Below the pieces are notes generated by a model, which was given only the letters and a program-made list of their open reading frames with translations, made no database searches and was not told where the DNA came from. Of a stretch of DNA of 64,000 nt, positions 7,957 to 16,768 are shown one piece after another. Location: NCBI GenBank assembly GCA_963771905.1, contig CAVYVI010000008.1, forward strand, positions 96,214-160,213. The letters are read 5' to 3'. How positions within the stretch are numbered: position 1 is the stretch's first letter; every line of letters begins with the position of its first letter. Both the position numbers and the translations under genes were made by a program. The stretch comes from Palsa-147 sp963771905 (lineage in GTDB: Bacteria; Acidobacteriota; Terriglobia; Acidiferrales; UBA7541).

Positions 7957-9276
7957 TCAATTTGATTCGGTCGATCGGTCCGGCGATTCAACAGAAACTG
8001 GGCGCAAGAGCGGGCGGCTTGCCTCGCGCGTAAGTCTGTTGCGGAGGCGCGCCAGACGAAATCCCAGGCGTGACTGAAATTTCGCGCTTAGCGCCCGCGG
8101 GAAAATTCCGGCGTTGCGGGCACGGCGCAATCCGGCCAGCGCTTCTCCCATCAGATCCGCGGCGCGTTGCGGCTCCTGCGCGCGATGCTCGTAATATTTC
8201 GCCAGCTCCTCGTAGGCTTCGATGCCGTCGCGGGAGATCTCGCGCAAATCCATCCAGAGCGATGTAGCAAGATGGAAATCGCCGTCGCGTTTGGCGATGC
8301 GCGCGAGAGCGGATCGGGCGGCGCGATCGGCCCGAGGAGGCAGGTCACCTTCGATCGCTTGCGCATAGAGTCCCCGCGCGCGGGCGGATTCGCCGCGGCG
8401 ATCGCAGATGCGGGAAACGCCGAACAACTCGAGGGCGTCGGCACTCAAGGATTCCGGCGCTGCCAGGAGCGAAAAAACCCTTCCGGCCAGCGCAGCGAGA
8501 CCGACGAGGTCCATCTGGTTGTGGTAGAAGATCGGCACGAGCGGTTCCGGCGGCCCGCCGCGCAGAAAATCGAAATAAATTTGCGGAATCAGTTCGGACA
8601 TGATGTCGGGACCGCGGTTGAGCCCGAGAACATGGCGTTCGAGTTCGATCAGACGCACGGAGCCCAGCCGCAGACGCCAGAGGTGGCGCGCGGGATGCAG
8701 GAGATCGAGATGAGCGCGCAGCGACGGAATCTTGATCTTGCGCGTCATGCGATAGCGGGTTTCAAGCAGCGGCCAGTCGAACGATTTGCCGTTGAAGGTG
8801 ACGAGAATCTGCCGCTCGGCCAGCCGCTCGTTCAAAGCGACGAGGACGGAATGCTCCTCGCTGAGGTCGCGCATGAAGAATTGCTCGACTTCGAGGCCGC
8901 CCGCGTCCCACCAGGCCAGGCCAATCATGAAGGGATAGGTGCCGGTGCCGCCGGCGAGGCCTGTTGTCTCGGTATCGAGGAAGAGCCAGTTGCGCGGTTC
9001 GGCGGCGTCCTCCGGCGCGCCGGGGGCGAGCAGGCGGAGCGAAGAAACAGTCGGCTCGCACAGCGGCAAATCCGAAAACCAGCGGCGGAGCGAGAGATGT
9101 TCGCCGTAGCGCGTAGATTGAACGGACGCGCCGAGAAGTTGAGCGAGACGCGAAGATCCTTCCGCGACGGATGGCATGAAGCCGCGCGTCAATTCTGTGT
9201 ACGAGCCTGCAGCGCGCTTTCGGGGCGGCTTCAGCGCCGCAATCCGGTTCATCCGATCGTGTGGTGTCAGTCCCAT
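7957..9276 (-). CDS. MrfB/YprB-like DEDD-type 3-5 exonuclease with TPR-like tail
   Basis: The core (about residues 95-265) is a ribonuclease-H-like exonuclease with FLDTETTGLAGG (first D and E of DEDD), a following LVTFNGKSFDWPLL segment and a late HNQMDLVGLAAL Asp. The last 170 residues are helical repeats resembling TPR. In Bacillus subtilis YprB (MrfB) acts with the helicase YprA (MrfA) to repair mitomycin C damage independently of UvrABC. Here the helicase gene lies 21 bases upstream in the same operon. Start is the ATG at 9276; an in-frame ATG at 9252 is equally possible. Length 439 residues. Confidence 0.85.
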   Translation of the reverse strand: MGLTPHDRMNRIAALKPPRKRAAGSYTELTRGFMPSVAEGSSRLAQLLGASVQSTRYGEHLSLRRWFSDLPLCEPTVSSLRLLAPGAPEDAAEPRNWLFLDTETTGLAGGTGTYPFMIGLAWWDAGGLEVEQFFMRDLSEEHSVLVALNERLAERQILVTFNGKSFDWPLLETRYRMTRKIKIPSLRAHLDLLHPARHLWRLRLGSVRLIELERHVLGLNRGPDIMSELIPQIYFDFLRGGPPEPLVPIFYHNQMDLVGLAALAGRVFSLLAAPESLSADALELFGVSRICDRRGESARARGLYAQAIEGDLPPRADRAARSALARIAKRDGDFHLATSLWMDLREISRDGIEAYEELAKYYEHRAQEPQRAADLMGEALAGLRRARNAGIFPRALSAKFQSRLGFRLARLRNRLTREASRPLLRPVSVESPDRSTESN

Positions 9277-9297
9277 GAGAATACGCCGCCGTTCATT

Positions 9298-11700
9298 CTA
9301 CGCGCAGATTTTGTTAAGGATTGAGAGCGCCACTTCCTTGGCCTTCTCACTCTTTTCGCCGGACGGACCGACGCACGACGGGCAGCCCCGTTCGCACGGG
9401 CACGACGAGATTAATTCGCGTGTGCGACGGAGAAGCAGATCGTGGACGCGGAAGAGCGGCTCGCTAAAGCCGATGCCGCCGGGATAGGCGTCGTAGAGAT
9501 ACAGGTTCGGCTCGAAATAATCGTGCGGCGTATTTGTCTCCGCGGCAATTTCGGCGGGATCCTGCCAGTCGGGCAGGATGCCGGGGCTAGGCGGCCGCTC
9601 GCCGATGGCGGTTCCCAGATCGCGGGGGTCGCACATGAGCAGCAGAGTTGCCATGGATTCCAGAGCGCGCAGCAGGCCGAACATGCCGGCCTGGCGATCG
9701 GAGAGCGGATAATCGAGCGCGGCGACGAGAGAGCGATCGAGGGTGATCCAGAACGCCGTCGTGTGCATTTCGTTTTCCGGCAGCTCGAGCTTTCCAGCGC
9801 CGACATTTTCGTTGGTGAAGAATTTGATTTTCTTGAAGCCGACGACCTGCGAGCGGACGAGCACGTCGCCGTGAACGCGCATCGCCGGGCCGGTGGTCGA
9901 TTCTTCCTCGGCAATTTCGAGCACGCGCACTTGCGTGTAGCGAATGGCGTCGGTGAAATATTCCACGCTGACGCGCTTGACATAGGCTTTTCGCTGGTCG
10001 AAATCGAGATTTTCGACGTGATATTGCTGGCCCTGGTGAAGGTAGATGGCTTTGGGATGGACAGTGGTGAGCGCGCTCGAGAAATCGACTTCGCCGATGA
10101 CTTCGGGATCGCCCGAGGTTCCCTCTTCCGGGGATTCGTTGCCGGTCGTATCGATGATGACGAAATTGTCGGACGTAACCGAGCGCAAACTGACCGTATC
10201 GGCCGGATATGCTTCTTGCACCCAGTGCCAGTTCCCGCCGCTTTCGTGCAAATAACCTGCGTCCGCCAATTGTTCGCAGAGCGCGGGAACATCGACGCTG
10301 CCGAATTTTTCTTCGGGAGCGATCGGCAATTCGAAAGCGGCGCACTTCAGATGATTCACAAGGATTTCGAGATTGTCGGGTTGGACGTAAGCATGTTCGG
10401 GTGAGCGGCCGAAAAAATAATCCGGATGCTGGACGATGAATTGGTCGAGCGGCGCGGACGATGCGACGAACACGGCGCAAGAGGCTCCCGTGCGGCGCCC
10501 AGCGCGGCCGGCGCGCTGCCACGTGGACGCTATGGAGCCGGGATATCCGGCCATGACGGCGGCATCGAGCGAACCGACATCGATGCCAAGCTCCAGCGCG
10601 TTGGTTGAGACGACGCCACGGATGCGGCCTTCGCGCAAACCGCGCTCGACGGCGCGGCGTTCCCCGGGCAAGTAGCCACCGCGATAGCCGCGAATGGGGT
10701 CTTCGCCTTCGGGAGGCGCAGGAAACGCCTGCTGGAGATAGGTCAACATCACTTCGGTATGGAGGCGGCTGTTGGTGAAGACGATGGTTTGCAGATGGCG
10801 GCCGAGAAGTTCCTTGGCGACGCGCGTGGTTTCGTTGAGATAACTTCGGCGAATTCCGAGATTGCGATTGACGACCGGTGGATTGTAAAAAACAAAAACC
10901 TTTTCGGCGGACGGCGCGCCATTTTCATCGAGAACTTCGACCTTCGATTCGGTGATTTGAGATGCAAGCTCGCCGGGATTCGCGATGGTGGCCGAAGAGC
11001 AAATAAATTGCGGTTCGGAGCCGTAGAACCCCGCGATGCGGCGCAGCCGGCGGAGGACATTCGTGAGGTGGCTGCCAAAAACACCGCGATACGTGTGCAG
11101 CTCGTCGAGAACTATGTAACGGAGATTCTCAAACAGGCGCAGCCACTTGGTGTGGTGCGGAAGAATGCCTGTGTGCAGCATATCGGGATTGGTGAGAATG
11201 ACGTGGCCGCGCTCGCGAATGGCTTTGCGCGCGTCACCCGGAGTGTCGCCATCGTAGGTGAAGACGCCGAAGGCGTCATCGAGGCGCGTGGCGAGGTCGT
11301 GCAGTTCGGCAAGCTGGTCTTGCGTGAGAGCTTTCGTTGGGAACAAATAGAGCGCACGCGTATCGGTGTTTTCGAGAATGGCGTTGAGGACCGGCAAGTT
11401 GTAGCAGAGCGTTTTTCCGGATGCGGTCGGGGTAACGATTACAAGGTTTTTGCCCTGACGGACGGCTTCGGCGGCTATCGCCTGATGGGTGTAAAGCTGC
11501 TCGACGGACTTCGCGCGATACGCGGCGGCGAGCTCCGGGCGAACCCAGGACGGCATCGGAGCAAATTGGGCGTCGCGCGCCGGGAAATGCCGGACGGCGG
11601 TGAGAACTTCGCCAGCGCGATCGCGCGAGGCGAACTCGCCGAGGGCGTCGCGAACGGCGTCGAGTGTGGAGCGCGAGCGAACGGCTAAAGATTGTGGCAA
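9298..11700 (-). CDS. mrfA: MrfA/YprA-like SF2 DNA helicase with C-terminal zinc cysteines
   Basis: A DEAD/DEAH helicase of about 800 residues. It shows VTPTASGKT (motif I), VLDELHTY (motif II), SSATIANP (motif III) and QRAGRAGRR (motif VI), followed by the long DUF1998-type C-terminal domain ending in the four-cysteine cluster CPCERGCPSCVG. MrfA is a 3-to-5 helicase whose cysteines bind zinc and which works with the MrfB exonuclease encoded 21 bases downstream. The TTG at 11700 was chosen because GGGAGG lies just upstream; a TTG at 11718 adds six residues. Operon layout supports a shared repair role for interstrand crosslinks, by homology to B. subtilis. Confidence 0.88.
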   Translation of the reverse strand: MPQSLAVRSRSTLDAVRDALGEFASRDRAGEVLTAVRHFPARDAQFAPMPSWVRPELAAAYRAKSVEQLYTHQAIAAEAVRQGKNLVIVTPTASGKTLCYNLPVLNAILENTDTRALYLFPTKALTQDQLAELHDLATRLDDAFGVFTYDGDTPGDARKAIRERGHVILTNPDMLHTGILPHHTKWLRLFENLRYIVLDELHTYRGVFGSHLTNVLRRLRRIAGFYGSEPQFICSSATIANPGELASQITESKVEVLDENGAPSAEKVFVFYNPPVVNRNLGIRRSYLNETTRVAKELLGRHLQTIVFTNSRLHTEVMLTYLQQAFPAPPEGEDPIRGYRGGYLPGERRAVERGLREGRIRGVVSTNALELGIDVGSLDAAVMAGYPGSIASTWQRAGRAGRRTGASCAVFVASSAPLDQFIVQHPDYFFGRSPEHAYVQPDNLEILVNHLKCAAFELPIAPEEKFGSVDVPALCEQLADAGYLHESGGNWHWVQEAYPADTVSLRSVTSDNFVIIDTTGNESPEEGTSGDPEVIGEVDFSSALTTVHPKAIYLHQGQQYHVENLDFDQRKAYVKRVSVEYFTDAIRYTQVRVLEIAEEESTTGPAMRVHGDVLVRSQVVGFKKIKFFTNENVGAGKLELPENEMHTTAFWITLDRSLVAALDYPLSDRQAGMFGLLRALESMATLLLMCDPRDLGTAIGERPPSPGILPDWQDPAEIAAETNTPHDYFEPNLYLYDAYPGGIGFSEPLFRVHDLLLRRTRELISSCPCERGCPSCVGPSGEKSEKAKEVALSILNKICA

Positions 11701-11812
11701 GCAGCCTCCCGAGAGCAATATGGCTTCGCTTTTTGTTCGCTGAGGCTAACACGGCGGAGGAAATCGCGCAACTGGGATGTCGGCGAATAGGGGCGCGACC
11801 GGGAGAGCGTGC

Positions 11813-11841
11813 TTGACAGCAGTGCGCGAGGGCCGTTATAG
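11813..11841 (+). promoter_or_regulatory. Strong sigma-70-type promoter, probably producing a leaderless mRNA
   Basis: TTGACA at 11813-11818 is separated by exactly 17 bases from TTATAG at 11836-11841. The expected start of transcription, seven or eight bases downstream, coincides with the ATG at 11849, so the transcript would have almost no leader. Confidence 0.65.
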
Positions 11842-11848
11842 AAGATGC

Positions 11849-12253
11849 ATGGCACATGCATTCCTGATATTCGATTTTGGCACGAATGAAGAGGCAGCGC
11901 AGCTGGCGCGGCACCGGATTGAAGGCTGGAAGCAGGGATTCCGGCTGGGAAATAAGATTTTGCTGAAGTTTGCGCGGGCTGAGGGCGACGCGAGTGCGTC
12001 GGTCGAAGCGGGCGGCGAGGCCAAAGAGAAACCGGCGAAGAAGGGCAACAAGAAGGACGAGGCCAAACCGGAAGCGGCGCCCGTGAAGATGCTCGTCCGG
12101 CTCGATTTCTCCGATCACGAGAAGTTATCACTGCAGCGCTGGCTGGACCGGATTCCGAACGAAGAACCGTTCAAGGCGGCCGGCGGAACAGTGGTGCGGC
12201 ACGGCGGGGCGGAATTCGAGAAGACGGAAGAATTGTTCGACGAATTGACGTAG
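11849..12253 (+). CDS. Small protein of unknown function with a Lys/Ala/Glu-rich linker
   Basis: This 134-residue protein has two short globular parts (residues 1-48, MAHAFLIFDFGTNEEAAQ onward, and 88-134) joined by a charged low-complexity linker rich in Lys, Glu and Ala. No domain was recognised. A good promoter ends only seven bases before the ATG and there is no ribosome binding site, so it is probably translated from a leaderless mRNA. A GTG-type extension to 11777 would run through the promoter and was rejected. It diverges from the mrfAB operon. Confidence 0.55.
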   Translation: MAHAFLIFDFGTNEEAAQLARHRIEGWKQGFRLGNKILLKFARAEGDASASVEAGGEAKEKPAKKGNKKDEAKPEAAPVKMLVRLDFSDHEKLSLQRWLDRIPNEEPFKAAGGTVVRHGGAEFEKTEELFDELT

Positions 12254-12365
12254 GCTCTCCGCAGCCGGCGCGGCCTGCATGAGCAGCGTGAATACGCAGG
12301 GATGGCGTGTTGACCGGCGGACGAGCGCGAACGAGCTTTCCCGGTGCGGCGTGGCCGGGTTTCGC

Positions 12366-12371
12366 TATAAT
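12366..12371 (+). promoter_or_regulatory. Candidate minus-10 box of the E1 dehydrogenase gene
   Basis: A perfect TATAAT lies 44 bases before the ATG at 12415. No recognisable minus-35 box is found 16-18 bases upstream, so the call rests on the single hexamer and on its position in the leader of the gene. Confidence 0.35.
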
Positions 12372-12414
12372 AGACCGAACCCGCTAGGCAACCACACGAG
12401 ACGGAAGGAATCGC

Positions 12415-14571
12415 ATGCCCTCGCAAACACGCACGAAGGTTGCGAAGTACGACGCCTCGAAATATCACGGCCTCTCGCGCGAGTCCTTGATTCGGATGTA
12501 CCGGACGATGTTTCTTTCGCGGCGGCTCGACGACAAGGAAATCCAGCTCAAGCGCCAGAATCGAATCTACTTCCAGATCAGCGGGGCCGGACATGAAGCA
12601 ATCGGGGCCGCGGCGGGATTGCTGCTGAAACCGGGCTACGACTGGTTCCACGCGTATTATCGCGACCGGGCGCTAGCGCTGATGCTGGGGATGACGCCGC
12701 TCGAAATGCTTCTAGAGGCGGTGGGCGCGAAAGCCGGACCGAGCTCGGCGGGGCGGCAGATGCCCTCACATTGGGGGCATCCGAAGCTGAATTTGATTAC
12801 GCGGTCGTCGCCTACGGGAACGCAGTGGGTGCAATCGATCGGCGCGGCCGAGGCTTCGCTGTACTACGAGGAATTTCCGAAGGCGCTCGAGCAGGCGGAG
12901 AAAGCGCCGCTCGGCGAGACGGTGCATCACGAGAAGGATGAAATTGTATATGCGTCGGGAGGAGAAGGTTCGACAAGCGAGGGCGAATTTTTCGAATCGC
13001 TGAACGTCGCGTCGAACCGGAAGCTGCCAATTTTATTTGTGGTGGAAGATAACGCATACGCGATTTCGGTTCCCGTCGAAGTGCAAACCGCTGGAGGCAG
13101 CATTTCCCGCCTGATGTCGAATTTCCCGAACATGCCGGTGGAAGAATGCGACGGCAGCGATCCGATCGCGAATTATGCGGTTCTGTCGAAGGCGGTCGCA
13201 CATTGCCGCGCGAGGCGCGGTCCGGCACTCGTGCACATGCACGTGACGCGGCCGTATTCGCATTCGCTGAGCGACGACGAGAAGCTCTACAAGACGGAAG
13301 CGGAGCGCGAAGACGAAGCGCACCGCGATCCGTTGCCGAAATTCGCGCTATTCCTGGTGCGCGAGGGAGTAGTGGAGGAGCCGGAACTTGAGGAGATCGA
13401 AGCGAGCGTCGACCGCGAAATTCAGGATGCGACGGACCACGCGCTGGCAGCGGAAATGCCTTCGCCGGATTCGATTTATGCATGCGTGTATTCGCCGGAT
13501 GTCGACCCGACGTCGAAAGTTTTTGAGGCCGAGCCGCATCCGCACGGCGCGCCGAAGACGATGGTCGAGATGGTTTCAGCCACGCTGATGGATGAAATGG
13601 CGCGGGATGAGAGAATTCTTGTCTTCGGGGAGGATGTCGCCGACGCGAGCCGCGAGGGGAATCTCTCGAAGGTGAAAGGGAAGGGCGGCGTTTTCAAGGC
13701 CACGGCGGGATTGCAGAGGCGCTTTGGCGCGAGCCGCGTTTTCAATACACCGCTGGCCGAGGCCAGCATCGTCGGAAACGCAATCGGACTGGCGACGCGC
13801 GGATTGAAGCCGGTTCCGGAGATTCAATTTTTCGATTACATCTGGCCGGCGATGATGCAGATTCGCAATGAGCTGGCGACGATTCGGTGGCGATCGGCTG
13901 GTGGCTTCAAATGTCCCGTGGTGATTCGCGTGGCGATCGGCGGGTATCTGACGGGCGGCGCGATTTATCACAGCCAGTGCGGCGAAGTGACGTTCACGCA
14001 TATTCCGGGCTTGCGCGTAGTGATGCCATCGACGGCGCTCGACGTTTGCGGCATGTTGCGGACGGCGATACGCTCAGACGATCCCGTGCTGTTTCTCGAG
14101 CACAAGCATTTGTACCGGCAGCCATATAATCGTTCGCCGTATCCGGGAGCGGATTACACTGTACCGTTCGGGAAAGCGCGGGTGGTGCGCGAAGGAACGG
14201 ATCTGAGCATCGTGACGTATGGAGCGATGGTGCATCGCGCGGAGGTCGCAGCGGCGGAGCTCGGGCGAGAGAACATATCAACGGAGATCCTCGATCTGCG
14301 GTCGTTGAGTCCGTACGATTGGGAAGCGATTGCGGCCAGCGTGAGGAAGACGAATCGCGTCATTGTCGCGTACGAAGATACGCGGTCGTGGGGTTACGGG
14401 GCGGAGATTGCCGCGCGCATTGCCGATGAGCTGTTCGAGGAGCTGGACGCGCCGGTGCGGCGTGTGGCGGCTACGGACACATTCTGCGCCTACCAGCCAA
14501 AGCTTGAGGATGCCATCCTGCCGCAAACGGCGGACATCATTCGAGCGGTGCGCGACATCGTAAAGTTTTAG
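12415..14571 (+). CDS. Fused E1 alpha-beta subunit of a 2-oxoacid (branched-chain type) dehydrogenase
   Basis: The 718-residue protein joins both E1 subunits. Residues about 15-340 are the thiamine-diphosphate-binding alpha half with GGEGSTSEGEFFESLN and VVEDNAYAIS. Residues about 385-718 are the beta half with VFGEDVA, NTPLAEASIVG and the C-terminal transketolase domain. E1 decarboxylates a 2-oxoacid and passes the acyl group to the lipoyl E2. No E2 or E3 gene is adjacent, so the complex is completed from elsewhere. The start is supported by GGAAGGAA before the ATG. Branched-chain oxoacids are the likely substrate, but pyruvate cannot be excluded. Confidence 0.88.
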   Translation: MPSQTRTKVAKYDASKYHGLSRESLIRMYRTMFLSRRLDDKEIQLKRQNRIYFQISGAGHEAIGAAAGLLLKPGYDWFHAYYRDRALALMLGMTPLEMLLEAVGAKAGPSSAGRQMPSHWGHPKLNLITRSSPTGTQWVQSIGAAEASLYYEEFPKALEQAEKAPLGETVHHEKDEIVYASGGEGSTSEGEFFESLNVASNRKLPILFVVEDNAYAISVPVEVQTAGGSISRLMSNFPNMPVEECDGSDPIANYAVLSKAVAHCRARRGPALVHMHVTRPYSHSLSDDEKLYKTEAEREDEAHRDPLPKFALFLVREGVVEEPELEEIEASVDREIQDATDHALAAEMPSPDSIYACVYSPDVDPTSKVFEAEPHPHGAPKTMVEMVSATLMDEMARDERILVFGEDVADASREGNLSKVKGKGGVFKATAGLQRRFGASRVFNTPLAEASIVGNAIGLATRGLKPVPEIQFFDYIWPAMMQIRNELATIRWRSAGGFKCPVVIRVAIGGYLTGGAIYHSQCGEVTFTHIPGLRVVMPSTALDVCGMLRTAIRSDDPVLFLEHKHLYRQPYNRSPYPGADYTVPFGKARVVREGTDLSIVTYGAMVHRAEVAAAELGRENISTEILDLRSLSPYDWEAIAASVRKTNRVIVAYEDTRSWGYGAEIAARIADELFEELDAPVRRVAATDTFCAYQPKLEDAILPQTADIIRAVRDIVKF

Positions 14572-14648
14572 CGCTGGAAGGAAACCTTTCGGGGCGCGCG
14601 TTCGTACATAGGGACAGAGATTGAGGCATTGGACGGGGAGGTGTGGCC

Positions 14649-15002
14649 ATGAACTGTTCGAATTGCAGGCGGGAAATCGCCGAGGCTTCGAACTTCTGCT
14701 ATTTCTGTGGAGTGCGCCAGCACACAACGCCATCGGCGGGCACCGCGCCATGGGCCGGAAAGCGTTTGATGCGGTCGTCCACGGACATAAAAATCGCGGG
14801 AGTGTGCGCGGGATTTGCGGAGTATCTGGGCTGGGATGTAACGATGGCGCGGTTGCTGTGGGTCCTGCTGACGATTATGCCGGTGCCATTTTTCCCGGGG
14901 GTGATCGGCTACATCGTATGCTGGCTCGTGATGCCCGTTGCGCCATTGCCTGTGCCGGCAACGGCGCCGAGCGCAGCAGCACAGTCGACGCAAACCGCTT
15001 AG
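14649..15002 (+). CDS. PspC-domain membrane protein with N-terminal zinc ribbon
   Basis: The 117-residue protein starts with a zinc ribbon (CSNCRREI and CYFCG, residues 3-23) followed by a PspC domain (about 42-100) with the typical KIAGVCAGFAEYLGWDVTMARLLWV sequence, in which the hydrophobic part ends in VIGYIVCWLVMP. PspC proteins respond to membrane stress. The ATG at 14649 has GGGGAGG seven bases upstream; the in-frame GTG six bases earlier is too close to it. The stop overlaps the end of the convergent doxX-like gene by four bases. Confidence 0.85.
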   Translation: MNCSNCRREIAEASNFCYFCGVRQHTTPSAGTAPWAGKRLMRSSTDIKIAGVCAGFAEYLGWDVTMARLLWVLLTIMPVPFFPGVIGYIVCWLVMPVAPLPVPATAPSAAAQSTQTA

Positions 15003-15436
15003 CGCTTTTCCTTCGGCCGGCGCGGCGCTTTCCCGCGGCTACCGTAAATCAGGTGGTCGAGTGAGATGCTGCCCGCGCCGAGCGCTGCCAGCGCGAATGC
15101 GCCGACCAAGAGAGCGAGAGGGAACTGGTAGTTCGAGACTTCAAGAATCGGTCCCTGCGGCAAATGCACCCGCCAGATGGCGATGGCCATTTCTAAGGCC
15201 AGCAGAAGCCCCGCAAACTGCGTAAAGAGCCCTGCCAGCAAGAGCAATCCGCCAAAAAACTCTAAGACGCCGGAGATATAGGAGAAATACGGCGGGAATC
15301 CCATATGGGAGAAGTTTCCCAACCATTGCTGCGCGTGGGAAAACAGTTTGGGATAACCATGCGAGATGAAAATCACTCCCAGGCCGAAGCGCAGTAGAAG
15401 CAGCGCCAGCGGCTTTAGCTTTTCGAGAAATTGCAT
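14999..15436 (-). CDS. DoxX-family membrane protein
   Basis: A 145-residue protein with four hydrophobic segments and the family hallmarks RFGLGVIFISHGYPKL near the N-terminus and GVLEFFGGLLLLAGL in the middle. DoxX-type proteins are small inner-membrane proteins linked to quinone or thiosulfate-linked redox processes and oxidative stress; the exact role here is unknown. GGGGGA lies about six bases before the ATG. The C-terminus is basic (KAPRRPKEKR) and cytoplasmic. Confidence 0.85.
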   Translation of the reverse strand: MQFLEKLKPLALLLLRFGLGVIFISHGYPKLFSHAQQWLGNFSHMGFPPYFSYISGVLEFFGGLLLLAGLFTQFAGLLLALEMAIAIWRVHLPQGPILEVSNYQFPLALLVGAFALAALGAGSISLDHLIYGSRGKAPRRPKEKR

Positions 15437-15727
15437 TTAATATCCCCCGACATCCTCGGTGTTGCCATGCTGCGCGACGAGGGAAATTGTAACAGGTTTG
15501 CACGAAGCGGCGTGGGTGCGCGCGATGTTGTAGAATGTTGGATTCGTTTGGAGATAGGGAATGTCGACTGTGCAGTGGGCCATCGATGGATGCAGCCGCG
15601 GCGGTGACTGCCCCGGATTGGGGACGGCAATCCGAGTTGCGGAATGGACCGCGGCGATCGGAACGGCATCCTCCGAATCGGTTCCCAAGCGTAAGGCGTC
15701 AGAGAATTCGTCGGGGGATCGTCTCTG

Positions 15728-16762
15728 ATGCGCCGAATCGTTCTCGGCATCGTTCTGTTGGCGATAGTGGGCGGAGTGGCCTATTGGCGGTCGCGCCGCA
15801 ACCGTGCGCCTCAGGAAGAGGCCTATGCGGGCGAGCGGAAGCTCATTGTATGGAGCAGCAACGCGCCGGTGCGCGAAGCTCTGCAGACAATCGACTTCGG
15901 GGACCGGGTTCGGGTTGTGCGGCGCTCGGGCGACAACGCGGAAGTGAAGACGGTGGCTGGAGTAGATGGCTGGGTGGCGTCCCGCGACCTGATTCCCTCC
16001 GATCTATGGCAGCGCGAACTGGCGCTCACAGCGGGGGCGCGCGGGATGCCCGTGCAGGCCAAAGCGCATACGAAGGTCCTCAGCAACCTGCGCATCGAAC
16101 CGGGACGAGATGGTGCGCGCGTTTTTCAGCTCGGCCGCGATGTATCCGTCGCGATCCTAGGACGGCGCGTACTGGACGTGGCGAGCGGCGCGACAAAACC
16201 GAACGGCAACGGAGGTTCTGCGTCGGCCGGCAACGATGATGACGAAAGCGATGCCGGCGAGCCCGCGACCACCAAGAAGGAAGATTGGCTCTTCGTCCTG
16301 GCACAGACCAAAGATTCCGGGCAATTCGCGGGATGGGTGGTAGGAAGATTTCTGGATATGGACCTGCCGCAACCATTGCCGGACTATGCGAGCTCGGCGG
16401 GAATGCGCGTGGTCGGCTGGTTCGAGTTGAATCGAGTGAGAGACCCGTCGGACGGATTGAAGCCGCAATACCTTGTGTTTGGGTCGCGCGGAGCCGAGGG
16501 CGATCCGTGCGACTTCTCGACCATGCGCGCGTACACCTGGAGCATAAAGCGGCAGCGCTATGAGACTGCGTTCGTCGAGAGCGGATTCTGCGGACACATG
16601 CCCATGCGATACGTACCCACGACGCAGACAGGCGGCGATGCAACCTTCCAATTCGAGGACGTCAGCGCGGCAGGAAAGGAAGAGCGCGAGTACCGCATGC
16701 ACCAGACGATCATTCGCCGAGTGGGCGAGGCGCGCGTGAGACATCGAGCGCGGGGCCGATAG
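15728..16762 (+). CDS. Membrane-anchored protein with two SH3-like regions
   Basis: An N-terminal transmembrane anchor (IVLGIVLLAIVGGVAYW) is followed by SH3-like segments: about residues 45-85 (FGDRVRVVRRSGDNAEVKTV..DGWVASRDLI) and about 108-190, where the second is interrupted by a Gly/Asp-rich insert. The C-terminal half has no recognised domain but contains three cysteines. It is probably periplasmic. The stop is only six bases before the next gene, an NHL-repeat lipoprotein, so the two are likely one transcript. A GGGGGA is present about ten bases before the ATG. Confidence 0.65.
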   Translation: MRRIVLGIVLLAIVGGVAYWRSRRNRAPQEEAYAGERKLIVWSSNAPVREALQTIDFGDRVRVVRRSGDNAEVKTVAGVDGWVASRDLIPSDLWQRELALTAGARGMPVQAKAHTKVLSNLRIEPGRDGARVFQLGRDVSVAILGRRVLDVASGATKPNGNGGSASAGNDDDESDAGEPATTKKEDWLFVLAQTKDSGQFAGWVVGRFLDMDLPQPLPDYASSAGMRVVGWFELNRVRDPSDGLKPQYLVFGSRGAEGDPCDFSTMRAYTWSIKRQRYETAFVESGFCGHMPMRYVPTTQTGGDATFQFEDVSAAGKEEREYRMHQTIIRRVGEARVRHRARGR

Positions 16763-16768
16763 CGCTTC

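Noticed and set aside
8167..9324. 385-codon plus-strand frame
   Set aside because: Lies opposite the exonuclease gene in a GC-rich frame where stops are rare; no recognisable domain.
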